Positions 1 to 14,574 are shown, counted from the first letter of the stretch. The stretch is 64,000 nt of DNA from Holothuria scabra (GCA_037179385.1 CM074179.1:73088719-73152718); one strand, 5' to 3'. Made by a program: numbers and translations. The notes: generated from the sequence alone by a model not told the origin.

Positions 1-219
1 ACCCATTCAATGACAGGAGAAGAGTTCTACAAGGCAAGCCCAAAGAACCACTCGATGATAAGAAACTTCAATTTGTAATTGGTAAGGAGAAAACATTTGA
101 GGAGTAGTAAAGTGAAAATGGTGCAATAGGCTAAAAGACAAAAGGCCGGTTTAGGGGTATTTTGATATGAAATCAGACAGCCAAAAGGCTTAGTGATTCA
201 TTGCCGCTGAAATTTTAGG

Positions 220-1380
220 CTATTTTCTCATTTTGACAGTCCTCCGTAATGTACCCACAAAGTATACATGAAAGGCATCCCCGCCTCCTATGTTGAGAGC
301 CGAGACGACACTGGACCGCTGAGAACTAGGGGCTCTGCTAACTCTATCGCACCCACATATAATTTGTGAAATCTTGCAGTATCCAAGACTCCAACCATGA
401 GAAATTGTGTAAACATGGTATCGAGACTTTGACCCTTGAGAGCCCAAATGACATTTGACCTCCATCAAAAACAAGAGAATTCTGCTCCTCACAATAATGC
501 ACATATCATGTATGAAATCTATCCAAGGTTCCCACATCAAATATCATGTGAACACGAATTTTATACTTTGTCCATTGGTGACCCCAAACGACCTTTGACC
601 TCTTCCACAAGAATAAGCTTCTTTTCCTAAGTTATAATTCATCCACGTACCAAGTATGAAATTTGTTCAAGCTTCAAACCTTTAGATATCATGTAAAAAA
701 GGCTCATGATCTTTGACCTCCAACAAACACTATAGGAATCATTTACTCACTATGCACCGTTAATATGCCAAGTATGAAGACCCCGCAGTTTCCTTACATT
801 TAAACCGTGCAAATACGTTTGTCAGACTTTGATCTCTAGTTGAACCCAAATGGCCTTTGACCTTCTTAATACGACCAACCTACACATCAAATATGAGCCA
901 AGTCACATGTACCTTTCTTGAGATATCGCGTTTACAAGTTTTTGACCTTCTCACCTCTCGTGACCCCAAGTTACCTGTGACCTCCACCAGAAAATAGGGA
1001 TAATCTATCAACTATGGCCAACCCACACACCAAATGTGAGATTAGCCACGCTTACCCTTCTTGGGATATCCTCTTGACAAGCAATTTCTTAGGAAAGTAT
1101 TATTTGAGCTCTTGAGAAACCAAATGACATTTGACCTCCATGAAAATCGATAGGAATCATTTCCTCAATGAGACCAACCCACAAACCCCCGATTATTAGC
1201 AGGGTCACATGTAATGTTCTGGAGATATCGTATTTGAAAGGTTTTTACCTTTTGACCTCTCGTGAACCCCAATGACTTTTGACCTCCACCAAAACAATAG
1301 TGATCATTGTCTTATTATGGCCAACCCCCACACCAAATATTAGATAATTCACACCTACCCTCTCTGAGATTTCGTGTTTA
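220..1380. repeat. Diverged tandem repeat rich in TGACCT words
   Basis: About seven to eight diverged units of roughly 120-150 bp follow one another. Each contains a block like 'accccaaatgacctttgacc', a segment like 'ccaacccacacaccaaatatga' and a segment like 'cttgagatatcg'. The TTTGACCT(C/T) core recurs near 452, 594, 713, 857, 977, 1130 and 1276. The reverse complement of the best unit, near 590, contains AGGTCAAAGGTC, close to a DR1 nuclear-receptor element. No coding potential is evident and the open frames through it look fortuitous. A regulatory role is speculation. Confidence 0.75.
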
Positions 1381-2417
1381 CAAGCAAAGATTCACTTACA
1401 CACATTCACATGATATCACCATGGCATAGATTCCTTGCCTGCCTTCGGCAAGGAATGAAAAAGGGAACAGATACAAACTGTACGTTCAGTCAGACATTCA
1501 CAGAGTCAGATCTCATAAAAGTAATTCAACCTCAATTTAACTTTACTTTTCTAAGATATGGCATGAGTGTAGATATGTGAGCAGGCCTACTGTGCAGGCA
1601 AGCCTAAACTTTGCACTCTGCTGACCTTTACTTTTGACTTTGGCAGTTTTGTTAACAACTAAATTCCTTTCAGACATCATCGCGTAATAGCTCTTTTGTG
1701 TTTTGAAAAGTCAATCAAAAATATCAAACAATTAATCCTTGCAAATTATGAAAATAGTGTGAAATCATAAATACCGATGAAACGGTATGAAAAATATAAA
1801 AATACGAACAAAAATGTGATAATGACATTGGAACTGAAAAAAAGAATATAAACGTTTCTTTGTTCCACAGAAAACGTTCTCAAGACTTTTTCAGAAAGCA
1901 ACCTGGAAGACATAAAACTTACAATCACAAATAAATTTAGAAATGAAGCTAAGAAAAGGTAGTGCAAAATCGTTGTGGAAGTATAATCGTCAAAATGTTT
2001 CAAATTTGTGTGTAATTGAATTTGTTATTTTAAAATTTAAAATTATCGAATGAATCGAAGAGAATTTAATAAGATGTGTCTTGATTTGTATTTTTGGCAC
2101 TATGAAGAGTTGATGTACGACTGTGCAGGATTTTCCAAAGATCATTGTATAAACGGTCGACCCACTGTAGGAAAGAAAATGTGTATGAAATACGCGAGTG
2201 GCAAACAAATAGCCTGATTATTAAAAACAAGTAACAGAACTTACCTAAAAATCTGAGAGAGTGCACAATTATGATAAAGCCAAAGTGGCAGTAACCTTTT
2301 ATGTGATATTTTAAATTGGGAGGCCCACAGCGTAAAAGCAAAACATCAAAGGTATAGTTATGGTATAAGTAAAAATTACATAGGCCTGGTACTTGCCGAA
2401 TACGGAGCTTTACCACC
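1381..2417. other. Intergenic stretch, no gene seen
   Basis: AT-rich unique-looking sequence. Short frames on both strands are low-complexity and show no domain motif or splice-bounded exon that I can support. Confidence 0.5.
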
Positions 2418-2983
2418 TTAACCCTTTACCGTTGTTTGGGTCCTTTTGGACCCATGCGGAGAGCGCGGCTGTCACCCATCTTTACTGTTCCACGCCGGGC
2501 TCGAAACTGCGAGTAGCTATCCGAAAATTCGGCCACAACAATGAGAGAGACAATAGTTTAAAGGACCAAACCTCTCACCCCAAACTACAATTTTGGAACC
2601 CGGGTACCGAAATTCTCAATTGGCTCAGCTCTTTGATTGACAGCTAATTCAAACAATGCAGAGTGCCAAAGCTTATATTACACAGCATGACTGGTACTAA
2701 GAGTGTTTTGATAATATAAATTGAGTATTTCTATACTCACCCTGAAGCAATTAACTGAGATTGTGTCTGGATGAGGATGAATTTCAGACAATTCTGGGAG
2801 GGGCTTCCAGTAAGAAGCTTAGGAGAATTGGTACTGTTTTGGGTGAGAGAAATGGGCTTTTAAGGTCCCGGGGTCAATAACCTACGGAGGCTGATGCGGG
2901 GGGGGGGGGGGCTACGTCCGCTTTTCCGCCCACTGCCGAGGCGCGCCAATATGCCTGATTGGAGCACAACGGTAAAGGGTTAA
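2418..2983 (-). mobile_element. MITE-A copy 1, piggyBac-like, interrupted by MITE-B
   Basis: Both ends carry the perfect inverted repeat TTAACCCTTTACCGTTGT, with TTAA at the extreme ends. A TTAA target and CCC-starting termini are typical of piggyBac-family elements. Without the nested insertion the element is about 260 bp, like the copies at 14.6 and 17.2 kb, and it lies in the opposite orientation to them. It has no transposase, so it is non-autonomous. A G12-14 run has expanded near 2899-2912. Confidence 0.85.
2562..2859. mobile_element. MITE-B copy 1, nested in MITE-A at TTAA
   Basis: A 298-bp insertion has imperfect terminal inverted repeats (AGGACCAAACCTCTCACCCC at one end, the complement of AAGCCCATTTCTCTCACCC at the other). 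TTAA stands on both sides, at 2558-2561 and 2860-2863. The intact MITE-A copies read straight through this point with a single TTAA, so the insertion boundaries and the target duplication are seen directly. A full-length copy of the same 298-bp length lies at 38791-39088 and a truncated one at 27753. Confidence 0.88.
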
Positions 2984-4050
2984 TGACCATCGTATTTCAT
3001 AATATTTCTGTCATAACATTACCATGTTACGTTCGGCAGGTACCATAATAATACCATGGTTTGCTGACAAAGTGGGTAAAATAATGTAATTTATGAAAAT
3101 TGCATTTTTGGAAAATATTTCAAGGATCCGATAAAAAAGTAATATCCTATCCGGGGACTTTTATTTAAGATGCAGGTACCTTTCTTGACTTTCTTTTTTA
3201 ATTTTTACCATTCCTTCATATCATATACCATGTTGTCTACTGGCTTCGGTTTGCACTGAAGATGTCACAGACGGTCATAAGAGCTAAACCTGCAGCATGT
3301 AATTGCTGAGAGGCTATCAAAAATGCATCGGAAAGTTTCATAAACATAAACTACCAGCAGTTTTCCTTTATTTGGAATTCAATTACTCTATTCTTCAAAT
3401 TATGCACATAGTAACTAGTATGCAATGAACTTATTTACGTTGCATACCACTTGCAGAAGAAAACAAGCCCTCAACATTGCCACACGTTGCAATTTTGTTT
3501 AAATGAACGCAAAAACAATCCCCCTGCAAGTCAGTTACCTGGGAATTTTGTTGTAATTTCACAGTGATGGGTTTCTTCATATCTAGAATCTTACGAATAA
3601 CAACTACAATTTGGAGGGTTGTAAAAATATACCTTTGCGAATAGTTATTCCGGATGTTTTAACGCAACACGGATTTTTCTTGATTCCCCCAAGAGGAATT
3701 TTACTAACCCTTCACGTGGTGCTCACCAAAGCTGGATGTCTACGCGCCTATTCATTGAATTAAATTACTAACTGTGACAGCTGCTCTGCTAGCTGTGAGC
3801 AAATTCCGGTGTGGGAGGGATCTCAGCCAACTTGCAACGATTCATGCTCCAACTGATGTATCTTCTTGCTTCTTCGATGTATTTTATCATTTTGACTAGA
3901 AGTTTCACTGATCCGAAAATCAATGTAGGAAGTGCCGTGCTAAATGTACAGTTGGCCTTCATTATGAAAGAAAAGTTGATCACCATGTTGTTTGTAGATC
4001 ATGTATAGTTTACTATGAAATTTCTACCAGGGAGCTATTGTTTGTCGTTC
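2984..4050. other. Intergenic stretch, no gene seen
   Basis: AT-rich sequence without a recognisable domain, repeat terminus or RNA gene. Confidence 0.45.
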
Positions 4051-4059
4051 CTACACTGT

Positions 4060-4450
4060 ATGACCAATTCAATGTGATGGGTGTCACATTTACAAACAAA
4101 CTTTGAACATTTGCAAATTTCTCCTGCTTAGATGACAAACAAATGAAACACTTTTTTGTTCCATTGCAATTTCTAAGGTTTCAAAAAATAACAAATACTG
4201 CAAAAAATCCTTGTTGTTTACAAGGGGTCACGTCAGGAACCAGTAAAGGTGTGTGACGGGCGTTACATTGAAACAGACATGACAAAATGGATGATTTGTC
4301 TTTCTGCAAAAGTCTGTAAATGTGTTACACTAATGAATGTGTTTATTACAGGGATTGAATTGATACTAAAAAGGGGTCACACAGTGTTATTGTGATTAAG
4401 TGAAAGAAAAAATTGTGTGAAGGGTGTAACATATGAATGTAACGGGTCGA
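4060..4450. repeat. Word repeat built on GTGTNACA / TGTNACAC
   Basis: The short word recurs irregularly in both orientations: GGGTGTCACA near 4079, GTGTGACGGGCGTTACA near 4250, GTGTTACAC near 4322, GGTCACACAGTGTTA near 4375 and GGGTGTAACA near 4420. This gives the stretch many short complementary pairs. No open frame or known terminus is visible. It resembles in style the word repeats at 13.9, 21.2 and 56.6/60.1 kb, which use other words. Confidence 0.5.
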
Positions 4451-4459
4451 ATTCTTCTA

Positions 4460-7400
4460 AAATTGACATTCTGATGACTATAATTCTGCCACTACTTTCA
4501 TTTCAAATGAAGTTCATAACGTGGGCCATATATAAAAAGTAACAACTAAATTGTCATGACAAACCTTGCTAAGATTGTTTCAGAATAAACAGGGGGGGGG
4601 GGGGGATTTGCCCCGTATGTACAGTACAGCAGTACACTAGTAGAGTATTGAAGCATAGGGTAGATAGTGGATGAGGTCGGCCTGTACGTGCCTGGTGTCA
4701 AAGGATCTTTTGTCATATGAACCTGCAGTCAAGTAAAGGAAGCACATGTGTAAATAGAGACATTGGTACTCTAAAATGTCAGTCTAAAATCAGGCACTGT
4801 TATTTTTGCGATCTTTTATAAGTCTTCCTAGTTATGCTGTATTTTGGTGTTATTTGGATGGTATAGCGGCCGTATGCCGGAGTTAGGAATGCTGGCTGGT
4901 TCGTAAGTTGAACGTAGGCTGGTCGAAACGTAGTACGGAAACACTGCACTGACAGTACTGTGTTGGTTTAATACAGCTTGTATTAACACTATATACAGTC
5001 ATCAATCACACCGTCTCTTTCGAAATTTTGTTAACTGAAATTTCTCATAGTGGTTGAGGGCAAGCTTAAGTTCTAGCAACCGCAAGTGGCATAAAATAAC
5101 AAATCGTAAGGTGGTCAAAACAACTGAATTTCAATCCGTAAATACCGTGCTGGCTCGCCGGCTTCCTAACGCATCAGCTTCCCATCATCGTAATGCCAAT
5201 CATACCCTCGCGCATAATGCATACCGCCCTCAACCAATACAAGCATCCCTGCACTTACAGATGGTGTGTCCGGTAGAAAATAAGTCTTGAAATATAGGTG
5301 GCAGTATATGTAATGCTCAATGGTTAAAGAGGGATCTTGAGTCAATCACGCCGTAAGACAAATTTATTAAATCCTGTAAATACCACTTTAAAACGGGTTT
5401 TTCAAATAATCATGTAAAAGACAGTTGTGTCTTAGGTAATTTTTTGCAAATTTCTGGTTCATACAACTCTTTTGCCAACACTTCCAAATTCGACTACTGT
5501 TTGATTAGCGTTTTTGATTTAAACGTGAAAATATAATTAAAAATGATTGGTTATGATGTTGTTTGAAGAATATATATTGCAAAATATTCTAAAGTTTGAA
5601 TCACATTGCACTTTGGCGCTGTTGTACCATTTAGATAGCCTAAGGGATTGATTCACGCCTCCTTTAACACTTTATCATTGTGTACACTTTCTTTGGCCAA
5701 TTCATATGAAGCACTTAACTGTAGGCTCTTGATAAAGACATGTTTTAAAATATTGGGATTTATAGGGATATATTTGTCATTTGACTTCTTACACTCCACT
5801 GACGAAATAGCAGAATGGACTGTTTTTTTCTGCAGGAATACAAAGAGAACTTCCAAAATGTATCCAATCATATAAATACTGCATTTTCCAAACATACAAA
5901 TCTCTAGTTGGTAGTCTCAAACACACATTAGATCAGGCAATGAAACGGGGATCTTTTGAAAGGAGACTGATATTTTTCATGCTTTTGACCCCTTAAGGTA
6001 AACATGTCTTGGGTTTTAGAAGTATGCAATACATAACATGGTCCTGACTCTGTAATTTTTCACTTGTCGGGTCTGTATCTGAGTTTTCTTCCTCAAAAAG
6101 CTGTTAAGCTTCCAAAGTTGACATTGAAAGAAGACAAGCTTGTACAGATTTGTTCCTACTGCTATTACATTTTTTCCTGTCTTACACAACCTCCAGTACC
6201 CTCCATGGCACATCGTTACGGAATGATCCCTTTTGTTATCTCTGCCATGATGTGCCCCATCAAGGGAGCCAGGTGTGCAGAGAATGAAGAGATGAAGCCT
6301 ATGAGTACTTTGTTCATTTTAAAATAACTTTTAGTCTGTGAAAACAAGCCGCACATCCACAAGACTCAGGAAGGGGCCGAGCCCATGGGTGGTTCTCCCA
6401 AAGTTTGCTTTTGCAAGCATGATGATTGCTGCACATTTTGATCTCACCCCATCCCTCCTCCTATAATTCTAACAAGGTAAGAAAAGATTAAAAAGAGATG
6501 GATATTATTTGTAGGTAGTTATTTGTTATCTCAATAGGTCGCAATGAACGTCGACCTTGGCCTTACGTTTACAAACATGAAGACGTATTGGCCGCGGTGC
6601 CCCATATGTTTAAATTGTACCAGCATTTATTTACTCTTCCATAATTCATCTAATTTCGAAAAAGTAAATAGGCTAAATCCGTGGGAAGAAAAACTGAAGC
6701 TTTTAGTGATTTATGGTAATTTTCACAGCAAAGGGTGTTACTTTGAATGTTTAACAATTTCAGCTGTGGTGTTTTCAGGAGCTTCAGAATCCCAAGATTT
6801 TTCACCACTTAAGTCATCTAATTCATAGCTTCCTTTGGGAGCATAGAAAATTTTGGGAGTTTACTTATTTCATCTTTGACAAGCTAATGTATACCACAAT
6901 TATGACCTTTGTTGTGTTCAACATTATAAAAGGAATTTTTGTCTAGACAGTTTTATTATTCCGTTACTTCATGGATTGTTTTTGTTATGCTGAAAGTGGA
7001 ACCTTATGGTCAGTGAAAACTGACATACAGGTTATATTTGTGATCATCATTCTTTTTTTAGAACTAGGTGTTTGAATTTGCCGTCTCTGAGACTACTCTC
7101 CGTTAACAATTGCTGATCAAATTTGTGGTATTGGTACTGAATCACTTTAAATTTTTATTTCTTCTTTATTTCTTGATATAATACCAGCTATTCTAAACTT
7201 TAAGTCAGTGACAAAACCTACTTGATCTATTGGCTTTTATACAAAATTTATGAAAGAATCACTTAGTCAGGTTTATTTGTCGATAACTGTTTTGAAGCCC
7301 CCGAGAGAGACTATTTGGGCAGTCTTTGCAAATTTGACTAGAAGAACCCTTTCAATATATTTATCAAAATTCAGCATATGGACCCTTAAGTCCCCTTGAA

Positions 7401-8200
7401 ATAAAAAGTGGGTATGTGCATCACCGTTTGCAAAAAGTGATCATTCCAACTTTTCCTTTAACACTTGAAGTCTCCTAAACAGCACGAAATTCCAATTACT
7501 ATTTGATTTAAACGGTTTTGTTAGTTTGTTCCATACTGATTCTGCATTAGTTGAGATGTGGAGACTACCATGATATTAAATCTTACTAGATATCAGTCAA
7601 TTTTAAGAAATAGGTATTTTTGTTTAAAAATTTTGAAATCTGCCAAACCAGTTTTTTCAGCTGTTCAGGCTTTCTGTTTTGATGTAACAGATGGCACTGT
7701 ACCATGTTTATCATGTTCTCATTTTAAGTTTGTTTTCAATCAACTTAGAGTGACTGAAACGCATTGGGAGTTACTAATGAGTTTACTTACTGATTTACAC
7801 AAAGTCAATTTTGTTTCGGAGGCTTCACTTTTCACCATCCTGACCATTCCATCTTTGTTATATATAAAAAGGTACTCTATTTTGGGGTATGCTCTTATCC
7901 TCTTGTACGGGTTTTGGGATTACAGTTGGTTACCGGGTTGTAGTTCATTTGCATTAAAGTGTAAAGTACCTTGTTTTGTTATGGGATTTATCTGCTTATT
8001 TTGATCTGCGTTTCAACTTTACATGTTTAAACAGCATGTAGAGTCCATTAACTAGGCCAAATATTCCATACGCTAAACAGAATGACCCCCGTTTCTTGGT
8101 GATAGGTATAGTTTGACAGGACTGATAGGTAAATGTGACAAATCTCGTGAGGACTCCAGGGAATTTCAGTTTGGAGTGAAAATATAAGTGAGAGTTGTCG
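4460..8200. other. Long stretch without a supported gene
   Basis: A G13 run stands at about 4593-4605. The longest frame, 148 codons on the plus strand at 7558-8004, is hydrophobic at its end but has no motif I recognise and no convincing context, so it is not called as a gene. If the Tie-like receptor gene continues downstream, this could be one of its introns. Confidence 0.4.
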
Positions 8201-8204
8201 ACTT

Positions 8205-8525
8205 TAAGTACACGTCCAGTCTAAATATTCAAAATATTTTTTATAGAGCAGGAAAACAGAAATCAAATAGTCAAACTTCCATTTTCGTAAGAAATTCGGA
8301 CCTGTGATAAAACGCTGAAATTTCTTCACTCAATTTAAAATGGCAAATTGCACAAGTGCGTGGGATGTCATTGCTGTACTCAAATTACAGTCTTTGTATT
8401 TCTTTGCTTTTCTAAAAGTTACGGCAACTTGAACCAATAAGGCGATAGCAATCTCATGCATATCGTATGATGGAATTAATGAGATTAATTCCTTTTCTGC
8501 ACAACATTTTATGTGAGCACGTGGG
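8205..8525. repeat. Dispersed repeat D, copy 1
   Basis: Shares a run of similar segments with 16345-16695 in the same orientation, in this order: an AAATAGTC box, a TTTAAA..GATGTCATTG.. box, CTCAAAT-ACAGT, and an AAAGTTA-rich end. No terminal repeats or target duplications were made out. Confidence 0.5.
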
Positions 8526-9081
8526 AGGCAATTTCAATGTCAAAAACCCTTTTTATTCTAAAAAAAAAAACAAAGACAAAAGAAGACAAAACAGGTAATT
8601 TGGGTTGTGCAACAAAAAAGTCACAATGTAATCACGTAATGGACTATTTTTAGAGACCGATCTTTGCAAAGATGAGACACGCTGGATCAAATATTTGGTA
8701 GTTTCGTCATTCTTAGTAATGCAAAGGTTACAACTTTTGTATGCATATTCCACAACTTTAAATATTATGCGACCCTGTTCGCTTCCCGCCATTCTTCAAT
8801 TTGTATATTTAGAAATCGCAACTTCACATCTGCATTTCCGTAGCTACACAAGTTGGGCGGAGCTTACAAGTGACGTTGTGATGAAAAATTTTCCTGGCTT
8901 GTATTTGAACTAAATTTACCAGTTCTTTCCCAGTAAGTATCGCGCACTGCACGTTGAGCAGTAGGTCGTTGGTTAAAACCCAGTTCGGACCTCATTTTTT
9001 TCATCATCCCTTGGTTTCGTCTTCCCTACTAAGGCAAAGGTTGACAATGTAAGATGCATATTCCACAGGGTTAAAAATTAT

Positions 9082-10950
<1,869 letters not shown>

Positions 10951-10963
10951 CAGGGAAAGGAAC

Positions 10964-11098
10964 CCTCATCTTACAGTTAGCACCACTCCATCCCTCAGCA
11001 CAGATCCCATTGCTGCATAACCTCGTTATGGGATCACAAGTGGCGTCTTCATTACAATGGCAGATACCTTCGCATTAGCTCCATAGCTGGTCTCTTAA
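10964..11098 (-). pseudogene. Decayed duplicate of the last EGF-like exon
   Basis: Reads as a close copy of the exon at 11211-11360: the blocks EGICHC, EDATCDP, LCSNGICAEGW and GANC can be followed. Near 11072-11075 one base is missing relative to the intact exon (the AACTGT codon pair has become AATGC), which breaks the frame inside the EGF. The acceptor side has also lost the clean TAG and the first cysteine codon. It lies immediately 3' in gene order, so it looks like a tandem exon duplication that is now dead. An assembly error in this single base cannot be excluded. Confidence 0.7.
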
Positions 11099-11210
11099 GA
11101 AAAGAAATGTATCAAGGTAAACATAAAAAACAATCAAAAAAGGGGGAAAACATATCATCGAACACACAACATGAATACCTAGATAGGAGCATATCCTGGA
11201 GGAGCGCCAC

Positions 11211-11360
11211 CAATATTCATTTCCTCTTGACAGTTTGGTCCAGTCCATCCTAGAGCGCATAGGCTGTTACTGCATATCCCCGTCATGGGATCACAAGTGG
11301 CCTCTTCAGTACAATGGCAGATACCTTCACAGTTAGCACCATAGGTGCCTTCTTGACAAA
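11211..11360 (-). CDS. Tie-like CUB/Ig/EGF protein, exon 13: EGF-like 3
   Basis: The acceptor TAG lies just above 11360, the donor GTGGCG just below 11211, and both flanking introns are phase 1. It encodes about 50 residues with an eight-cysteine EGF/laminin-type spacing: VCQEGTYGANCEGICHC, then EEATCDPMTGICSN, then LCALGWTGPNC. It is the third EGF exon in a row after the Ig exons, the number and position found in Tie receptors. Beyond the chosen donor the frame meets a TAG, so the alternatives are a short C-terminal tail ending in a stop or splicing at GTGGCG. Splicing fits the phase rule of the other exons. No downstream exon was recognised in the remaining 11 kb. Confidence 0.82.
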
Positions 11361-11639
11361 CTAGAAAAAGAAAATATAAAATGTATCATTGACACATACA
11401 AAACTGGATCGTGCCAACTTGGATACGAGAAGACAAGCAACTAAGATAGGGTCACTGTCCCTTTTTCCAATTGTGGTAAATTGCTTGCTTCATTACAGAA
11501 TCCACTCTCTTGAAACTTGGACAAACTTATCCTGTCCTTTAAGTCTGTGCTTGTTACACAAATGACAAAAAGCATCATTGTTGCAGATCACTTGGTCCAG
11601 TGACCGCCTATTGTTGTCTGCGGTTTTCTTTTGTAAAAT

Positions 11640-11865
11640 CCTTCAAGTCGTTACCCTATCGGCCAAGTCATGACGTCTAATCTTTAAGGGGCAGAATCCT
11701 CTAATGTAAGCCCCTTCTGCATTACTTATGCTGAGTACCAAGCACAATGGGAGCAGGTTCCATTTCTAAAGTCTTCGGTATGGCCCGTCCAGGTCTCGGA
11801 ATCCAGACCACAGGCTGCGAAAAAGATTATGCTCTAACCATTTGACCATGCAGTTGGTCTGCTCA
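11640..11865 (-). repeat. tRNA-derived SINE-like repeat, copy 1
   Basis: On the minus strand, TGGTCAAATGGTTAGAGC near 11825-11850 matches a Pol III box A. A segment with CATTGTGCTTGGTACTCAGC follows at about 11720-11750. The latter block recurs in the same orientation near 18260-18290 and, weaker, near 18880-18900. It is too diverged to be a functional tRNA. Confidence 0.5.
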
Positions 11866-12354
11866 TAAAGGATGATGTCATGGAATATTACACAATATTG
11901 ATACATTTTAACCCTATAGTAATTATCTTTTACTTGTTCATCAGACAGTTTTATGTTTGGTAAGTGATACTGATGATTTTCAAGCACATTATTTATACTT
12001 CCAAGTTAAAACGCTTGGAACATATTTAGTAATGCTACAACTGTCCTTCAAATAAATACTGCAAAAGCAAAGGGTAATATACATATGAGGCTATTTCATG
12101 TGACGTCAAGCGATTGAACTTGTTCGACATTGAAGGGCAAAACAGGCACGCGGTATGCGTATTTCCAGCAGAAGCACATGGCATTCCCATAGAACCTTTA
12201 GTGACATATGTTGCGCGTTTCAGGTACTCTTAACTAGCTTATTGAGGATGTTTAAAAATGTAACGAGGAAAGTTTCATCATGTTCATATGGTTGTACTCA
12301 GAAGTTCTCCATTGACCGATGACGGACAATGGAAAAGAGGCAAACTTTTCTTAC

Positions 12355-12492
12355 CTTTTTCACAGTTAGGTCCATAGAATCCGGTGGCACAGGAACATCC
12401 GTATGGATCTTTCTGGCAGATAAGGCTTCCCTTACAATCGTTCCTTGGGCACCGGTGCTCGCCATTTTTACCATAAACTCCCGGTCCGTACA
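12355..12492 (-). CDS. Tie-like CUB/Ig/EGF protein, exon 12: EGF-like 2
   Basis: The acceptor (..GTAG) lies above 12492 and the donor GTAAG below 12355, with phase 1 on both sides and a length of 138 bp, identical to exon 11. It encodes YGPGVYGKNGEHRC, then CKGSLICQKDPYGCSC and ATGFYGPNCEK. The block LICQKDPYGCSCATG closely follows the second EGF of vertebrate Tie2, which has a PDPYGCSCATGW segment. This is the strongest single link to the Tie family. The codon split between exons 11 and 12 reads TTG (Leu). An extra small exon between them cannot be ruled out. Confidence 0.88.
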
Positions 12493-13904
12493 CTACATGA
12501 GAATTAAGAAGATTTTTATAGGTGTCTTGAACTTCATTTTTTCAATTGAAGCAAGTAAAACATCTTCATATACGTTTTACAAATCATTATATGGAATAAA
12601 ATGATAATTTGAAAAAAATAGTTGACAAACTTTTAGTATGGAAACGTATGTTATCATCTCTTACTCTGACATGTTAATTAAATTTTACACTGCAAATCTC
12701 TCCCAAAGTACACTTACTGATCGACTGATCTTCATTTCGTTTCATTCTGGTAATCGAATCAAATATATTCAATTACTTGTTCAACTAACATATATGCAGC
12801 TACGCTTCTGGAGAAATCTTGTCCCTCGTTTCAGTGCCCTGGGTAGTACATTCTGAAAACAGTTGGGTTGATTGTTCACAGTCCGCTGGTCACGTAAGTA
12901 ATAATACCGAAATTGGGTAAACTTTTTTCAACAGTTGGTCAGAAAAAAGTGGTGGGTTACCCAAGAAAGTGGAAATCAATCACTATTGCCATAAATGACA
13001 CGTTTAAAAAACGCTCTCAGTGTTACCTGCACACTTCCTGTTTTAATTTGAATCAGAAATTTAAGGATGCGCCGATTTCAGGAACAGTTTTTTCAGGATT
13101 CCTTCACATTTATGCGTAAAACTAAAATTAATACTTCCTGTTAAGATTCTTACAGAATTATATAGTGTATGAATTCCCCCCTGAACCGCATGAATATCAA
13201 ATATCACCCAGCCTCTTGCCTACTTGACGGGAATCATGATGAAAAAATAGAGCACCTATATCTTGGGAGTGTGAATTAATTCATCATGGAAGTTGAACAG
13301 ATTTATTTCTTTAACGAAACAATTTTTTTTCTCCGAATGAGACATTTTCTATGGGTACTCACATTGACTTAAACACTACGCCAATAATGTTTTGATATTT
13401 TACGTGAAGTATAACACCTCTGGAAAAGACAATAAAGATACTTAATCTGTGCAAGATGAATTCGTAAATAAATTCAAATTTTAATTTTAAAGTGGAAGAA
13501 GCATCATCAGGGGCTTGATAAGGCAAGGTACTTCACCAAGGAATGTACTGTGCAATTTCAGTGTACATATACATGAAGAATTTGGTCACGGTAAAAATGA
13601 CCAATTACACAATTTGATGATTAACAGACAGTGATACTCCATGCAAAGACATTTTAGCCATGTCAAGATATCTTAGCCACAGTACGCAGAGCACGCAGAG
13701 GGGGTCTGGATTACAATCCTGCCCAAAGTACAGTGTCATTTTTGGCAACCTTAGTGGACTGGAAGCTCGGTGAAGTGATTATAATAGACCTCCAGCAGTG
13801 GGTTTGGAAACTTGATATGCCTCACTTGAACAATAGAATACTGAGGTTAGAAAATCAACTTTTTACCTCAATCGAAACATCATGTAATGATTGACTGCAC
13901 TGTA

Positions 13905-14140
13905 AACATAAATTAGTCAAATAGTTCCTGAATTGTCTAACCACGTAAGTCAACAATATTGACAAATATTTTACTAACATTTGACCCAGTTGAATTGTTT
14001 TCTAACAAATATAAATCCTCCTTGACTAAGTTTTGACTGATATTCTTTAGTCCATTGCTATGAAGTTAGTCAGACATCATCATAAATTAGTCAAATATGA
14101 GTAACTACCGTGGTTAGTCAATTCAGACACCACTTGACAA
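13905..14140. repeat. Word repeat built on TTGACTAA / TTAGTCAA
   Basis: TTAGTCAA(A) or its complement, with one-base variants, occurs about ten times in roughly 230 bp in both orientations, for example near 13913, 13946, 14020, 14087 and 14115. No frame, termini or target duplication was identified. It lies in the intron between exons 11 and 12. Confidence 0.55.
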
Positions 14141-14574
14141 TTTGTGCCTACGTGTGCAAAATGTAAATAAAGTGTATATACGTCAACTGATTTCAACACA
14201 AATAAGATCACGAGTGAGCAATAAAGATAAACAGACAAATCTTCCAAAAACGTCGTGCCGAGGGACCACTTCTAGTAATAGTGTGAAGCCACAAAGGGCT
14301 GCAGTTCATCCAATGTTTGTGAAATATCATTTTTGTCGAGAAAATTTTCATTCGATTCCAGGTGAAATGCAATCCTATGAAGAGTGGTCACACAGTACAC
14401 TCTTTTTGTTGATAATTTCGCTCTCTTCTTTTTAGAATGAATCGGTTTTATACGTCGTCATCCAATAAAAAGTAACTATTCTTTGTCGATAGACTCTAAA
14501 GATCACCTGGAGGATCACGGAAATGCAACGAAACCTATTTGGTTTGGATGACGTTATAACATTCCAAACTTCTT

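Noticed and set aside
7558..8004. 148-codon plus-strand frame in the gene-free stretch
   Set aside because: There is no domain, repeat hallmark or splice context, and length alone is not enough in AT-rich DNA of this size.
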